DNA from: Insolitispirillum peregrinum
GTDB lineage: Bacteria > Pseudomonadota > Alphaproteobacteria > Rhodospirillales > Rhodospirillaceae
Assembly: GCF_900156605.1 (NCBI RefSeq)
Contig: NZ_FTOA01000009.1
Coordinates: 34,549-98,548 of the forward strand
Reading direction: 5' to 3'
Length of the DNA: 64,000 nucleotides
Shown: piece by piece, positions 8,913 to 17,473 of the stretch
Position numbering within the stretch: position 1 is the stretch's first letter
How the letters are laid out: the number at the start of each line of letters is the position of its first letter
Notes under the pieces: generated by a model
Told to the model about the DNA's origin: nothing
The model's input: only the letters and a program-made list of their open reading frames with translations
Database searches by the model: none
Position numbers and translations under genes: made by a program

Positions 8913-9416
8913 ATTGCCATTTGGCCGTTGACGAACTTGCTTGTTGTTATGGGGGAACCGTTTTCCATCGTTTTTCTCTCGAGTCGGAGGCAAGGCACGA
9001 TGTTTTGGTTCCCGGGGGATCGTCATGGCGGTTTTGCTCTGCTTTTTCCTTTCCGATCGTTCCAGGTTTTCCCGATTCTCACTTAAAAATAATGCTCTAT
9101 CGCGATTCTCTCACTCTGTACCGTGAATGGATAGGAAGGGATTTGGTAATCTTTAGTTGAATTTATGCTCTTGATTTAGATTAAGGGTGTGGTTTTCCCC
9201 TCCTGCCCTGCGTTTCAAGCAAGGGGGTATTCCGACAAGTGTGTTAGGAAAGTCGCGGTAGGCAAAAAAATCAAAAAAATCCCTTGGTCAATATCAAAAT
9301 GCACTCTCGCAAATGCAAATTTTCCCTTATGCTGTCCGGCGCTTGAGGTAGAGGACCGCGTGTCTTCTTCCTCAAGCTCGTTCGGAGGTCGATGTCGACA
9401 CCCTAGGGAGGTTCTT
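8913..9416. other. Gene-free region upstream of the alanine-rich lipoprotein
   Basis: About 500 bases without a credible gene. Small reading frames here lack ribosome sites and alphaproteobacterial codon use. The composition is more AT-rich than the flanks (for example 9060-9340) and must include the lipoprotein promoter and leader. A TATGCT at 9329-9334 could be a -10 box, but no -35 box is convincing. Confidence 0.5.
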
Positions 9417-9662
9417 ATGAACTTTAAGCGTATCGCTACTGTTGCCGCTGCCGCCGCTCTGGTGGTTGGTGTTTCTGCCTGCGCCGAGATGAAGCCGGAA
9501 GACAAGGCTCTGCTCAACCAGGCCGTTGAGTCCTCGAAGGCCGCTGCCGCTTCGGCTGCTAAGGCTGAGAAGGCCGCTGACCGCGCCGAAGCCGCTGCTG
9601 CTCGCGCTGAAGCCGCTGCTGCCAAGACCGAAAAGATGTTCCAGAAGGGCATGCGCAAGTAA
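9417..9662 (+). CDS. Small alanine-zipper outer-membrane lipoprotein (Lpp/OprI-like)
   Basis: An 81-residue protein with a lipoprotein signal peptide and the lipobox GVSAC, placing the lipidated Cys at residue 22. The mature part is almost entirely helix-forming repeats of the type AAKAEKAADRAEAAAARAEA and ends KMFQKGMRK. This is an alanine-zipper coiled coil resembling Lpp and Pseudomonas OprI, which form abundant trimers. The C-terminal Arg-Lys recalls the Lpp lysine that is linked to peptidoglycan, so a wall-tethering role is plausible. The very strong ribosome site AGGGAGG (9405-9411), 5 bases before ATG, and a dedicated terminator fit a highly expressed monocistronic gene. Family placement is by architecture. 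Confidence 0.85.
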   Translation: MNFKRIATVAAAAALVVGVSACAEMKPEDKALLNQAVESSKAAAASAAKAEKAADRAEAAAARAEAAAAKTEKMFQKGMRK

Positions 9663-9753
9663 GCTCTTCCGGCTCTGTCGGGCGGCGTTCGATTCATCCA
9701 CTGTTCGGCCAAGGTCAGCAGTGGAATGGCTCGAACGCTCCCCGCCGGTCTTT

Positions 9754-9790
9754 AAAAAGCTGTCAAGCCTTGTGCTTGGCGGCTTTTTTA
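9754..9790 (+). terminator. Rho-independent terminator of the lipoprotein gene
   Basis: AAAAAGCTGTCAAGC, loop CTTGT, GCTTGGCGGCTTTTTT: a 12-bp stem with G-U pairs and a T-run, about 90 bases after the stop codon. Confidence 0.88.
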
Positions 9791-9934
9791 TTGCCTGCGA
9801 CTCTGCCGTTACGACCTTTGAGAGAGTTATGCGGTCGCTGCATGGCAGGGCAGGGGTTTTTGCCGTGGCGCAATATTGGTGAAACCGATATCACTAGGGC
9901 AGGACATTGACGCTGCAACGCAGCAGAAATCTCC

Positions 9935-10089
9935 GCCAGATCTATGGGTTTTGCCTCCCTCCCTGTGCAAACCCATCTGATAGCCGGGCTTGTGAGCTTG
10001 GCGAGGGGTCTTCGGATCCTACGTCTCCCAGACGTGAAGCCTCCCTGTTCAGACTTCGCCCCGCGCCTGTTCGCGGGGCTTTCTTTTTT
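9935..10089 (+). ncRNA. Candidate structured small RNA with C-rich loops and a terminator
   Basis: No protein-like reading frame, but the + strand folds into consecutive hairpins. They are: ATGGGTTTTGC (9944-9954) / GCAAACCCAT (9967-9976) with loop CTCCCTCCCTGT; GCC..GCT / AGC..GGC (9983-10002); GGGTC-TTCG-GATCC (10006-10019); ACGTCT-CCC-AGACGT (10021-10035); GAAG/CTTC (10036-10057) with loop starting CCTCCCTG; and a terminator GCCCCGCG / CGCGGGGC (10058-10079) with T-run. Two loops show the same CCTCCCTG, complementary to Shine-Dalgarno sequences, as in alphaproteobacterial trans-acting sRNAs. 6S RNA is the main alternative. The 5' end and promoter are not determined. Confidence 0.55.
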
Positions 10090-10113
10090 CTGCTTCCCCG
10101 ACAGACACAGGAC

Positions 10114-10150
10114 AAAAAACAGGCGGCACATCCGGTAAGATGGCCGCCTG
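10114..10150 (-). terminator. Rho-independent terminator of the ALDH-deacylase operon
   Basis: Read on the minus strand, CAGGCGGCC, a 14-base loop, GCCGCCTG, then TTTTTTG. It lies 29 bases beyond the stop codon of the deacylase gene. Confidence 0.85.
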
Positions 10151-10178
10151 AGAGTGATACCGCCGGGACGGTGGCGCG

Positions 10179-11336
10179 CTACCGCGCCCAGTCCAGCAAC
10201 CGCCCCAGCATGGTGCAACAGGCGGCCAGCTCGCTGTCGGCCAGATATTCGTCCGGCTTGTGCGCCTGGGTGATCGAGCCGGGACCACAGACGACGGTGG
10301 GAATGCCAAGCTCGCGGGCATACAGACCGCCCTCGGTGCCAAAGGAAATCTGCCCGACGCTGTTGCCGCCGGTCAGGCTTTTGACAAAGGCCACCACTTC
10401 GGCATCGGCGGGGGTGTGCAGGGCGGGGTAGCTGGACAGCGGCGACAGGCGGACGTCGGCCTGCGGAAAGCGCTGGCGGGCCTCGGCGCGCACGGTGGCG
10501 GCGATCTCTGCCACCTGTGCCATCAGTCCATCGATATCATCCTGTGGCAGATGGCGAATCTCGAAATCCAGCCAGCAGTGATTGGGCACGATGTTCAGGG
10601 CTTCGCCGCCATGAATGCGCCCGATGTGAACGGTGGTATGGGGCACCTCATAGCCGTGATCGTGATGGCCCTGCTGGCAGATGCTGCCCTGCAGGCCGCG
10701 CAGCCCGGCAATCACGTCACAGGCCATGTGAATGGCATTCATCCCGGCATCGGGCAGGCTGGAATGGGCTTCGGCACCGATGCAGTCAATCCGGGTGGAG
10801 GTCTTGCCCTTGTGGGCATTGACCACCTGCATCAACGTCGGCTCGCCGACGATGCAGAAGCGGGGCTTGACCGGCATCTGCTGCATCATTCCCAGCAGGC
10901 GGCGAACCCCCAGACAACCGACTTCCTCGTCATAGGATAGCGACAGGACCAGCGGAACCCGCAAGGGCCGCCCGCGCGCCTGTTCGGCCATCGCCAGCGC
11001 ACAGGCGATGAAGCCTTTCATGTCGGCGGTGCCGCGTCCATACAGGCGACCATCAGCCCGCCGCAGGACAAACGGGTCGGAACTCCATGCCTGTCCTTCG
11101 ACCGGTACCACATCGGTATGACCGGACAGCATCACCCCGGGGCGGTCGGTCGGGCCAAGGATGGCGTGCAGGTTGGCCTTGCGGCCATCGTCGGACAAAA
11201 CGCGGGTGGTCGAGGCCCCGGCGGCACGCAACAGGGCTTCGACGTGATCAATCAGCGCCAGATTGCTGTCCCGGCTGACGGTGGGAAAGGCAATCAGGCG
11301 CTCCAGATGGGCCAGGCTGGCAGTTATCAGCGACAT
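10179..11336 (-). CDS. ArgE/DapE-family M20 amidohydrolase (N-acyl amino acid deacylase)
   Basis: A 385-residue zinc amidohydrolase most like acetylornithine deacetylase. Visible family motifs are the metal ligand SGHTDVVP, the catalytic/metal segment YGRGTADMKGF, the general-base region YDEEVGC, the ligand in VGEP, and the C-terminal AHKPDEY. The dimerisation domain lies in the middle. The start is ATG at 11336, whose A lies inside the TGA of the upstream aldehyde dehydrogenase (TGATG), so the two genes are translationally coupled; the long upstream extension of the frame is not coding. A second role besides arginine synthesis is likely given this catabolic setting, for example hydrolysing an N-acyl or N-formyl intermediate, which is inference. 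Confidence 0.88.
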   Translation of the reverse strand: MSLITASLAHLERLIAFPTVSRDSNLALIDHVEALLRAAGASTTRVLSDDGRKANLHAILGPTDRPGVMLSGHTDVVPVEGQAWSSDPFVLRRADGRLYGRGTADMKGFIACALAMAEQARGRPLRVPLVLSLSYDEEVGCLGVRRLLGMMQQMPVKPRFCIVGEPTLMQVVNAHKGKTSTRIDCIGAEAHSSLPDAGMNAIHMACDVIAGLRGLQGSICQQGHHDHGYEVPHTTVHIGRIHGGEALNIVPNHCWLDFEIRHLPQDDIDGLMAQVAEIAATVRAEARQRFPQADVRLSPLSSYPALHTPADAEVVAFVKSLTGGNSVGQISFGTEGGLYARELGIPTVVCGPGSITQAHKPDEYLADSELAACCTMLGRLLDWAR

Positions 11337-12838
11337 CAGTATTTGATCCAGACGGTTTTCAGGGCGGTGAACTTTTCCAGCGCGTGCAGCGACAAATCGC
11401 GGCCATGGCCTGACTGCTTGATGCCGCCAAACGGTGTCTGCGGGCTGAGGGCATCGACGGTGTTGACCGACACCGTGCCGACGCGCAGGCGCTCGGAAAC
11501 CCGCAAGGCACGCTTCAGCGACCCGGTCCATAGCGACCCGGCCAGCCCGAACAGGCTGTCATTGGCCAGCGCAATGGCTTGGCCTTCCGTCTCGAAGGTG
11601 CTGACCGCCAGCACCGGGCCAAAGATTTCCTCGCGAAACAGCTCGTGGGACGGGGTGACCTGATCAAAGATGGTCGGAGCAATGTAACAGTCACTACCTG
11701 CGATGGTCAGGCGCTGGCCGCCGTGGATCAGCCGGGCCTGCTGTTCACCGCGCCGGATGAAGCCTTCGACCCGCTCGGCATGCCGGGTTTCAACAAGGGC
11801 TCCGGCGTGGTTGGCGGGGTCGAGTGGATCGCCCGGCAGCCAGTGGGCGGCGTGGTGGATCAGCCGTTCAAGGAACTCCTCCTTGATGCTGGCCTCGACC
11901 AGCAGGCGGGAGTTGGCTGAACAGACTTCACCCTGATTGAAAAAGCAGCCAAAGGCGGCCATCTCGGCGGCTTTGTCGAGGTCGTCGCAGTCGGCAAAAA
12001 TCAGGTTGGGGCTTTTACCGCCGCATTCCAGCCACACCTGCTTCATGTTGCTCTGTCCGGCATAGCTCAGGAACAGCTTGCCGACCTCGGTCGAGCCGGT
12101 GAAGGTCAGGGCATCGACATCCGGGTGCAGCCCCAGCGCCTTGCCTGCGCTGGCCCCCAGACCGGGGACGACGTTCAGCACACCGGGGGGCAGACCGGCC
12201 TCCAGCGCCAGTTGCCCCAGCCGGATCGCCGACAGTGGCGACTGCTCGGCGGGTTTCAGCACCACCGAATTGCCTGCCGCCAGCGCCGGAGCACATTTCC
12301 AGCTGGCAAGGTCGAGCGGGAAATTCCACGGCACCACCGCCGCCACCACCCCCAGCGGCTCGCGGCGGATCATCGCCAGATCGCCGGAGCCTGTGGGAGC
12401 AATCTGGTCATAAACCTTGTCGATGCTTTCGGCGGTCCATTGCCAGACGGCGGCGGCGCCGGGAACATCAATGCTCAGGGCATCCTGCACCGGCTTGCCC
12501 ATGTCGAGGCTGTCGAGCAAGGCCAGTTCGGGGGCGTGGGCGCGAATCAGCTCGGCCAGACGCAGCAGCACCACCTTGCGCTCGGTGGGGGGACGGCGCG
12601 ACCACACGCCACTGTCAAAGGTGCGGCGAGCCGACGCCACCGCCAGATCAACATCGGCGGCGCTGCCTGCGGCGATTTCGGCCAGCGTGTCGCCGCTGGC
12701 CGGGTTGACTGTGCCGAATGTCTGACCGTCAACGGCGGGGCGCAGGGTGCCATCAATCAGAATGTCAGAGGCAAAGGACAGGCGGCTGGCGGCCTCGCGC
12801 CATCCGGCGAGGGTGGTCGGGGGAAAGAGCAGGGACAT
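11336..12838 (-). CDS. NAD(P)-dependent aldehyde dehydrogenase (PuuC-like)
   Basis: A 500-residue class 1/2 aldehyde dehydrogenase resembling gamma-glutamyl-gamma-aminobutyraldehyde and phenylacetaldehyde dehydrogenases. Motifs are the Rossmann segment FTGSTEVGK, the catalytic glutamate in LECGGKSPN, and the catalytic cysteine in NQGEVCSANSR. Also present are PWNFPLDLA and the C-terminal FGGIKQSGHGRDL. The start is ATG 12838 with GGAG 9 bases upstream; an N-terminal extension in frame has no support. It is the first gene of a two-gene unit divergent from an amine dehydrogenase, so it likely oxidises the aldehyde produced by that enzyme (inference from context). Confidence 0.9.
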   Translation of the reverse strand: MSLLFPPTTLAGWREAASRLSFASDILIDGTLRPAVDGQTFGTVNPASGDTLAEIAAGSAADVDLAVASARRTFDSGVWSRRPPTERKVVLLRLAELIRAHAPELALLDSLDMGKPVQDALSIDVPGAAAVWQWTAESIDKVYDQIAPTGSGDLAMIRREPLGVVAAVVPWNFPLDLASWKCAPALAAGNSVVLKPAEQSPLSAIRLGQLALEAGLPPGVLNVVPGLGASAGKALGLHPDVDALTFTGSTEVGKLFLSYAGQSNMKQVWLECGGKSPNLIFADCDDLDKAAEMAAFGCFFNQGEVCSANSRLLVEASIKEEFLERLIHHAAHWLPGDPLDPANHAGALVETRHAERVEGFIRRGEQQARLIHGGQRLTIAGSDCYIAPTIFDQVTPSHELFREEIFGPVLAVSTFETEGQAIALANDSLFGLAGSLWTGSLKRALRVSERLRVGTVSVNTVDALSPQTPFGGIKQSGHGRDLSLHALEKFTALKTVWIKY

Positions 12839-13111
12839 CGGAACGGGGCTCCAAAAGCTGAAAAAAGGACTGATGAAGAGTCTCTGGCAACCGTCATGCC
12901 ACCGTAACCCCATATAAAGCGAGGCATGGCTTCGCTTTCGGTAAAGCAAAGGATCATGAGCATTTTTTATGCACCGCCCTGCCCAGCAAAAAGGCTATGC
13001 ACCGCCACGGAATTTACGAATTTAGGGATGCTCCGCCCGGTCGCATAGTTTGTCCCACAGTCTGGTCCGTCCGCCAGTCACGGCGCCGGGGACACAGAAC
13101 GGGGCAAACAG
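12839..13111. promoter_or_regulatory. Divergent promoter region, ALDH operon / amine dehydrogenase
   Basis: A 273-bp region between divergent start codons must contain promoters for both directions. AT-rich stretches occur near 12950-12975 and 13008-13030. No clear operator palindrome or consensus promoter was found. Confidence 0.4.
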
Positions 13112-15205
13112 ATGTCACGCGATCCTCGCTATGATTGTCTTTTCGAACCGGTCCGCATCGGGCCGGTGACGGCTAAAAACCGCTTTTATCAGGTGCCTCA
13201 CTGCAACGGGATGGGCTACCGCGATGCCTCCGGGCTGGCGGCGATGCGGGCGATCAAGGCGCAGGGCGGCTGGGCGGTGGTCTGTACCGAACAGACCGAA
13301 ATCCATCCGACCTCGGACATCAGCCCGTTCATTGAACTGCGGGCGTGGAGCGATCAGGACCTGCCGATGCTGGCGCGGGTGGCTGATGGCGTCCATGCCC
13401 ACGGGGCACTGGCCGGATTACAGTTGTGCCATAACGGCATGAACAGCCCGAATCTGACCTCACGCGAAATTCCGCTGGGGCCGGTTGATCTGCCGGTGGC
13501 GACCTTCAGCAATGACCCGGTGCAGGCACGGGCAATGGACAAGCGCGACATTGCCGATTTGCGCCACTGGCACCGGCAGGCAGCCTTGCGCGCCCGCAAA
13601 GCTGACTATGACATTGTGTATGTCTATGCTGGCAAGCTGTTCGGTGGGCCGATGTTCTTCCTGTCGCGGCGCTACAACACCCGCAGCGACGAGTACGGCG
13701 GCAGTCTGGAAAACCGTGCCCGCCTGCTGCGCGAATTGCTGGAGGACACCAAAGAGGCGGTCGGAGACCGCTGTGCGGTGGCCTGCCGGATTTCGGTGGA
13801 CGAGTTGATCGGGCCCGAGGGCTTGCACCGCGCCGAAGCCGAAGACCTGATAGGCCTGCTGGGCGAAATCCCCGACCTGTGGGATCTGACCCTGTCGGGG
13901 TGGGAAAACGACAGCCAGACCTCGCGCTTTTCCCCCGAAGCCTATCAGGAGCCGTTCGTTCACACCATCAAGCAGTTCACCTCCAAACCGGTGGTCGGCG
14001 TGGGCCGCTTTACCTCGCCCGATACCATGGTGCGGATGGTGCGACAGGGGATTCTTGATCTGGTGGGGGCGGCGCGGCCGTCAATCGCCGATCCCTTTTT
14101 GCCCAAAAAGCTGGAAGAGGGGCGGCTGGACGAGATTCGCGAGTGCATCGGCTGCAACATCTGTGTGTCGGGTGACTTTACCGCCTCGCCGTCGCGCTGC
14201 ACGCAAAACCCGTCGATGGGCGAGGAATGGCGGCGCGGCTGGCACCCGGAATACATCCGCCCGAAACAGTCCGATGACAGCGTGCTGGTGGTCGGCTCCG
14301 GCCCGGCCGGGCTGGAAGCGGCGATGATGCTCAGTCGGCGCGGCCATGCGGTCAGTCTGGCCGAAGCCGGGGAAACGCTGGGCGGGCGGGTGACACGCGA
14401 ACGGACCCTGCCGGGGCTGGCGGCGTGGGGGCGGGTGGTTGACTACCGTCAGCCGCAAATCCTGACCGACAGCCGGATTGACCTGTTCCGTTCCAGCCCG
14501 TTGACCGCCGATACCTTGCTGGAATTCGGTGCGGCGCGGGTGGTGCTGGCCACCGGTTCCCGCTGGCGGGCCGATGGCGTCGGACGGCGGGTGCTGGCGC
14601 CGGTTCCGCAGCCTGCGGGCTATCGGGTGCTGACCCCCGACGACCTGATGGACGGCGTTCTGCCCGCAACATCATCGGTGATCGTCTATGACGACGATCA
14701 TTATTACATGGCCGGGGTGCTGGCCGAGATGCTGGCGCTGAAGGGCTATCAGGTGAGCTATGTCACCCCCGCCGCCGAAGCATCGAGCTGGATGCATGCC
14801 ACCATGGAACAACACCGGGTTCAGGCCCGTCTGCTGGAACTGGGGGTGAGCATCATCCCCCATCGCATCCTGCGGACGATCACCCCCGACGGCATCGAGG
14901 CCACCTGTGCCTTTACCGGGCAGGTCCACCAGATTGCTGGTGGCAGTCTGGTCAGCGTCACCGCCCGTTTGCCGAACACCTCCCTGATGCAGGAGATGCA
15001 GGCGCGGCAGGCCGAATGGGCCGACGCCGGGATCAAGGGCGTATCGCTGATTGGCGATGCGCTGGCACCGGGGACCATTGCCGCCGCTGTTTTTGCCGGG
15101 CGGCGCTACGCCGAAGAACTCGATGCACCACCACGGGCTGACGGCCTGCCATTCCGGCGCGAAGTCACCGGTCTGGCTGCGGACTACCAGATTCCGGGCC
15201 TGTGA
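13112..15205 (+). CDS. Trimethylamine/histamine dehydrogenase-family flavoprotein, paralogue 1
   Basis: A 697-residue iron-sulfur flavoprotein with an N-terminal TIM barrel (FMN, residues 1-370), a [4Fe-4S] segment CIGCNICVSG...RC (about 347-365), and a C-terminal ADP/NAD-like binding part starting VLVVGSGPAGLEAA. Cys31 in QVPHC matches the cysteine that is covalently linked to FMN in trimethylamine dehydrogenase. At the substrate pocket, Gln61 replaces TMADH Tyr60, the Trp of GWEND is kept, and Asp of CVSGDF replaces TMADH Trp355. This Gln/Trp/Asp set is that of histamine dehydrogenase, so the substrate is likely a primary or basic amine. The catalytic His172 equivalent is Lys175 here (YAGK), unlike paralogue 2. 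The exact substrate is unknown. Confidence 0.85.
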   Translation: MSRDPRYDCLFEPVRIGPVTAKNRFYQVPHCNGMGYRDASGLAAMRAIKAQGGWAVVCTEQTEIHPTSDISPFIELRAWSDQDLPMLARVADGVHAHGALAGLQLCHNGMNSPNLTSREIPLGPVDLPVATFSNDPVQARAMDKRDIADLRHWHRQAALRARKADYDIVYVYAGKLFGGPMFFLSRRYNTRSDEYGGSLENRARLLRELLEDTKEAVGDRCAVACRISVDELIGPEGLHRAEAEDLIGLLGEIPDLWDLTLSGWENDSQTSRFSPEAYQEPFVHTIKQFTSKPVVGVGRFTSPDTMVRMVRQGILDLVGAARPSIADPFLPKKLEEGRLDEIRECIGCNICVSGDFTASPSRCTQNPSMGEEWRRGWHPEYIRPKQSDDSVLVVGSGPAGLEAAMMLSRRGHAVSLAEAGETLGGRVTRERTLPGLAAWGRVVDYRQPQILTDSRIDLFRSSPLTADTLLEFGAARVVLATGSRWRADGVGRRVLAPVPQPAGYRVLTPDDLMDGVLPATSSVIVYDDDHYYMAGVLAEMLALKGYQVSYVTPAAEASSWMHATMEQHRVQARLLELGVSIIPHRILRTITPDGIEATCAFTGQVHQIAGGSLVSVTARLPNTSLMQEMQARQAEWADAGIKGVSLIGDALAPGTIAAAVFAGRRYAEELDAPPRADGLPFRREVTGLAADYQIPGL

Positions 15206-15222
15206 GCGGGATCAGATCACAC

Positions 15223-15327
15223 TAGAGCATTTTCCGTTCTCCCTGGAGCACGTCAAATACTCTAATGTCTTGTATTTTAAGCAAATACGTCGTCGCAGAT
15301 GGACCTATCTGCTCGGGATTTGCTCTA
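15223..15327. repeat. Palindromic intergenic element, type A copy 2
   Basis: A 105-bp unit in inverted orientation relative to 802-905. It begins TAGAGCATTTTCCGTTCTC and ends GGGATTTGCTCTA, with the core TTGTATTTTAAGCAAATACG shared exactly. It lies between paralogue 1 and the ABC importer genes, 18 bases after the stop codon. Confidence 0.85.
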
Positions 15328-15358
15328 GGGTAACACCACCATCCAATGGAGCACGGGA

Positions 15359-16366
15359 ATGAAAAAGGGCTTTTTTCGCAAGGCGTTGCTGAACACGGTT
15401 CTGGGGACGGCACTGGCGGCGGTGCTGGGCGTTGCCGCCGGGGCGTCGGCTGAGGCCGGGACCATTTCGCTGGGGCATACCACCTGGGTGGGCTATGGGC
15501 CGCTGTATCTGGCGCGCGACCTTGGCTATTTCAAGGAACAGGGCCTTGACCTTGATTTGCAGGTGATCGAGGAAGCCTCGCTGTACATGGCGGCGGCGGC
15601 CTCGGGCAAGCTGTCCGGCTCGGCGTCGACCATTGATGAAATCCTGAAATACCGCTCGCCGGATTTCTGCTTCAAGGCGGTGGTGGCGCTGGATGAAAGC
15701 TATGGCGGTGACGGGCTGGTGGTCAGCAGCGACATTACCTCGCTGGCCCAGTTGAAGGGCAAGACGGTGGCCCTCAACGAAGGCTCGACCTCGGAATTCT
15801 GGCTGTCCTATGTGCTGGGGCAGAACGGCCTGTCGCTGAAGGATATCGAAATCTCCAACATGAGCGCCGATGACGCGGCGGCGGCCTTTATCGCCAGGCG
15901 GGTACCGGCGGCGGTGACGTGGGAACCGAACCTGACCAACGTCCGCAAGGGCAATCATGGCAAGGTGCTGGCTGACAGCTCGTCAACGCCGGGGGTGATT
16001 GTCGATGTGGTCGCGTTGGGCTGCGAGGTGATCGAAAAGCAGCCGAAGGACGTGGCGGCGCTGGTCAACGGGCTGGCGAAGGCCAATGCCTTCATCAAGG
16101 CCAACCCGGAAAAGGCCTATGAAATCATGGCCAAGGGCGTGGGTGGCTATCTCAAGGACCCCAAGGACTTTGCCGAAAGCGCCAAGGGTGTGCGGTTCTA
16201 TGACGCCGACACCAACAAGGTCTATCTCGGCACCGCAGCGGCTCCCGGCCCGATTGCCGAGCTGATCAAAAGCGCCGATGCCACCTGGTCCACTCTCGGC
16301 AAGACCCGGATGAAGGTCGATTACGCCGCCATGGTGGACCCGGCATTCGTCACCGCCCAGCCCTGA
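15359..16366 (+). CDS. ABC importer substrate-binding protein, NitT/TauT (SsuA/NMT1-like)
   Basis: A 335-residue periplasmic binding protein with a signal peptide (cleavage near ASAEAG, about residue 32). The NMT1/SsuA-like fold shows the characteristic early GYGPLYLARDLGYFKEQGL. Relatives bind nitrate, sulfonates, taurine or thiamine precursors; none of these can be assigned here, and the catabolic neighbours suggest an organic nitrogen compound. The start ATG has GGAG 7 bases upstream. It begins a probable operon running through the permease, ATPase, HpaB-like monooxygenase, RidA, DUF1028 and LysR genes. Confidence 0.87.
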   Translation: MKKGFFRKALLNTVLGTALAAVLGVAAGASAEAGTISLGHTTWVGYGPLYLARDLGYFKEQGLDLDLQVIEEASLYMAAAASGKLSGSASTIDEILKYRSPDFCFKAVVALDESYGGDGLVVSSDITSLAQLKGKTVALNEGSTSEFWLSYVLGQNGLSLKDIEISNMSADDAAAAFIARRVPAAVTWEPNLTNVRKGNHGKVLADSSSTPGVIVDVVALGCEVIEKQPKDVAALVNGLAKANAFIKANPEKAYEIMAKGVGGYLKDPKDFAESAKGVRFYDADTNKVYLGTAAAPGPIAELIKSADATWSTLGKTRMKVDYAAMVDPAFVTAQP

Positions 16367-16382
16367 TACCCCCCCTGTTACC

Positions 16383-16412
16383 GGCCCGTGCTCTTGCTGC
16401 AAGAGCCGGGCC
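16383..16412 (+). promoter_or_regulatory. Strong hairpin between the binding-protein and permease genes
   Basis: GGCCCG-T-GCTCTTG, loop CTG, CAAGAGC-CGGGCC: 13 paired bases with one bulge and no T-run. Hairpins in this position usually protect the binding-protein message and make it more abundant than the downstream permease; that role is inference. Confidence 0.6.
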
Positions 16413-16430
16413 CTGTTGCGGAGATCTCCG

Positions 16431-17234
16431 ATGGCCAACCGCCGGTCGCTTGTCCAACGTTGCCTGACCCCGATGACCGTGCTGCCCCGTTCGACGATGG
16501 TGGTGGTTGGCGTGGTGATGTGGGTGCTGTTTTTCCTGATCTGGGTCGGCCTGAGCAACGGCGGTGTGGTGCCGCCGATGTTCCTGCCGACCCCGACCGC
16601 TGTTCTGCATACCGGCTGGGAGCTGTTGCAGAACGGCACCCTGCCGATGCACATCTGGGCCAGTGCGCGGGTGGTGCTGACCGGCTTTATCCTGTCGTCC
16701 CTGCTGGCGATTCCGCTGGGGTTGCTGATGGGCACCTTTCCGGTGGTGCAGGCGATGCTGGAACCGATCGTCAATTTCATCCGCTACCTGCCGGTGACCG
16801 CCTTTGTGCCGCTGTTCATCCTGTGGATCGGCATCGGTGAAGAACAGCGGGTGGCAGTGATCCTGTTCGGCACCTTTTTCCAGCAATTGATCATGTTTTC
16901 CGATGTTGCCCGGCAAGTGCCGCGCGATCTGCTGAACGCCGCCTATACGCTGGGGGCAACGCGGGCCAGTGTCACCTGGCAGGTGCTGGCCCCGGCGTCG
17001 CTGCCCGGCGTGCTGGATGCCCTGCGCGTCACCATGGGCTGGGCGTGGACCTATCTGGTGGTGGCCGAGCTGGTCGCCGCCTCCAGCGGGCTGGGCTACA
17101 TCAGCCTGAAAGCCATGCGAGGGTTTCAGGTCGATGTGATTTTTCTCGCCATTGCCATCATCGGTGCGCTGGGGCTGGTGACCGATCAGGCGTTCCGCTT
17201 CCTGCGCCTGAAGGTCGCCGGTTGGGCGCAGTGA
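16431..17234 (+). CDS. ABC importer permease, NitT/TauT family
   Basis: A 267-residue inner-membrane protein with six predicted hydrophobic segments. The ATPase-coupling loop is present as AAYTLGATRASVTWQVLAPASLPG, matching the EAA motif of BPD-type permeases. It forms the channel with the binding protein before it and the ATPase after it. The start is ATG 16431, with GGAG 7 bases upstream; a TTG at 16416 extends the frame but is less likely. It is separated from the ATPase gene by a tandem hairpin array. Confidence 0.88.
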   Translation: MANRRSLVQRCLTPMTVLPRSTMVVVGVVMWVLFFLIWVGLSNGGVVPPMFLPTPTAVLHTGWELLQNGTLPMHIWASARVVLTGFILSSLLAIPLGLLMGTFPVVQAMLEPIVNFIRYLPVTAFVPLFILWIGIGEEQRVAVILFGTFFQQLIMFSDVARQVPRDLLNAAYTLGATRASVTWQVLAPASLPGVLDALRVTMGWAWTYLVVAELVAASSGLGYISLKAMRGFQVDVIFLAIAIIGALGLVTDQAFRFLRLKVAGWAQ

Positions 17235-17244
17235 TCCTTACGCC

Positions 17245-17433
17245 AGAGCATTTTCAAGTTGACCGTCTCCGGTCAACGGCCCGGAAAATGCGGCACTCAA
17301 AACGGAGAGAGCATTTTCAAGTTGACCGTCTCCGGTCAACGGCTCGGAAAATGCGGCACTCAAAACGGAGAGAGCATTTTCAAGTTGACCGTCTCCGGTC
17401 AACGGCTCGGAAAATGCGGCACTCAAAACGGAG
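17245..17433. repeat. Three tandem 63-bp hairpin repeats between permease and ATPase genes
   Basis: Three consecutive copies start at 17245, 17308 and 17371 with an exact 63-base period. Each reads AGAGCATTTTCAA, then the hairpin GTTGACCG-TCTC-CGGTCAAC, then GGAAAATGCGGCACTCAAAA and CGGAG. The outer arms GCATTTTC/GGAAAATGC also pair. Copies 2 and 3 look identical; copy 1 differs by one base (GGCCC against GGCTC). The period is a multiple of three, so reading frames run through on both strands, but these are not coding. A further hairpin AGCGTTTTC/GAAAACGCT follows at 17432-17459, just before the ATPase gene. Confidence 0.95.
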
Positions 17434-17473
17434 AGCGTTTTCGCTCGGTGTGAAAACGCTCATGGAGAACACC

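Noticed and set aside
9935..10089. Firm assignment of the structured RNA as 6S RNA
   Set aside because: The expected single long stem with a central bubble is not clearly formed, and the usual 5-formyltetrahydrofolate cyclo-ligase neighbour is absent.
17238..17453. Repetitive peptides predicted on both strands across the 63-bp repeats
   Set aside because: The frames are open only because the period is a multiple of three; hairpin structure, not coding, explains the conservation.
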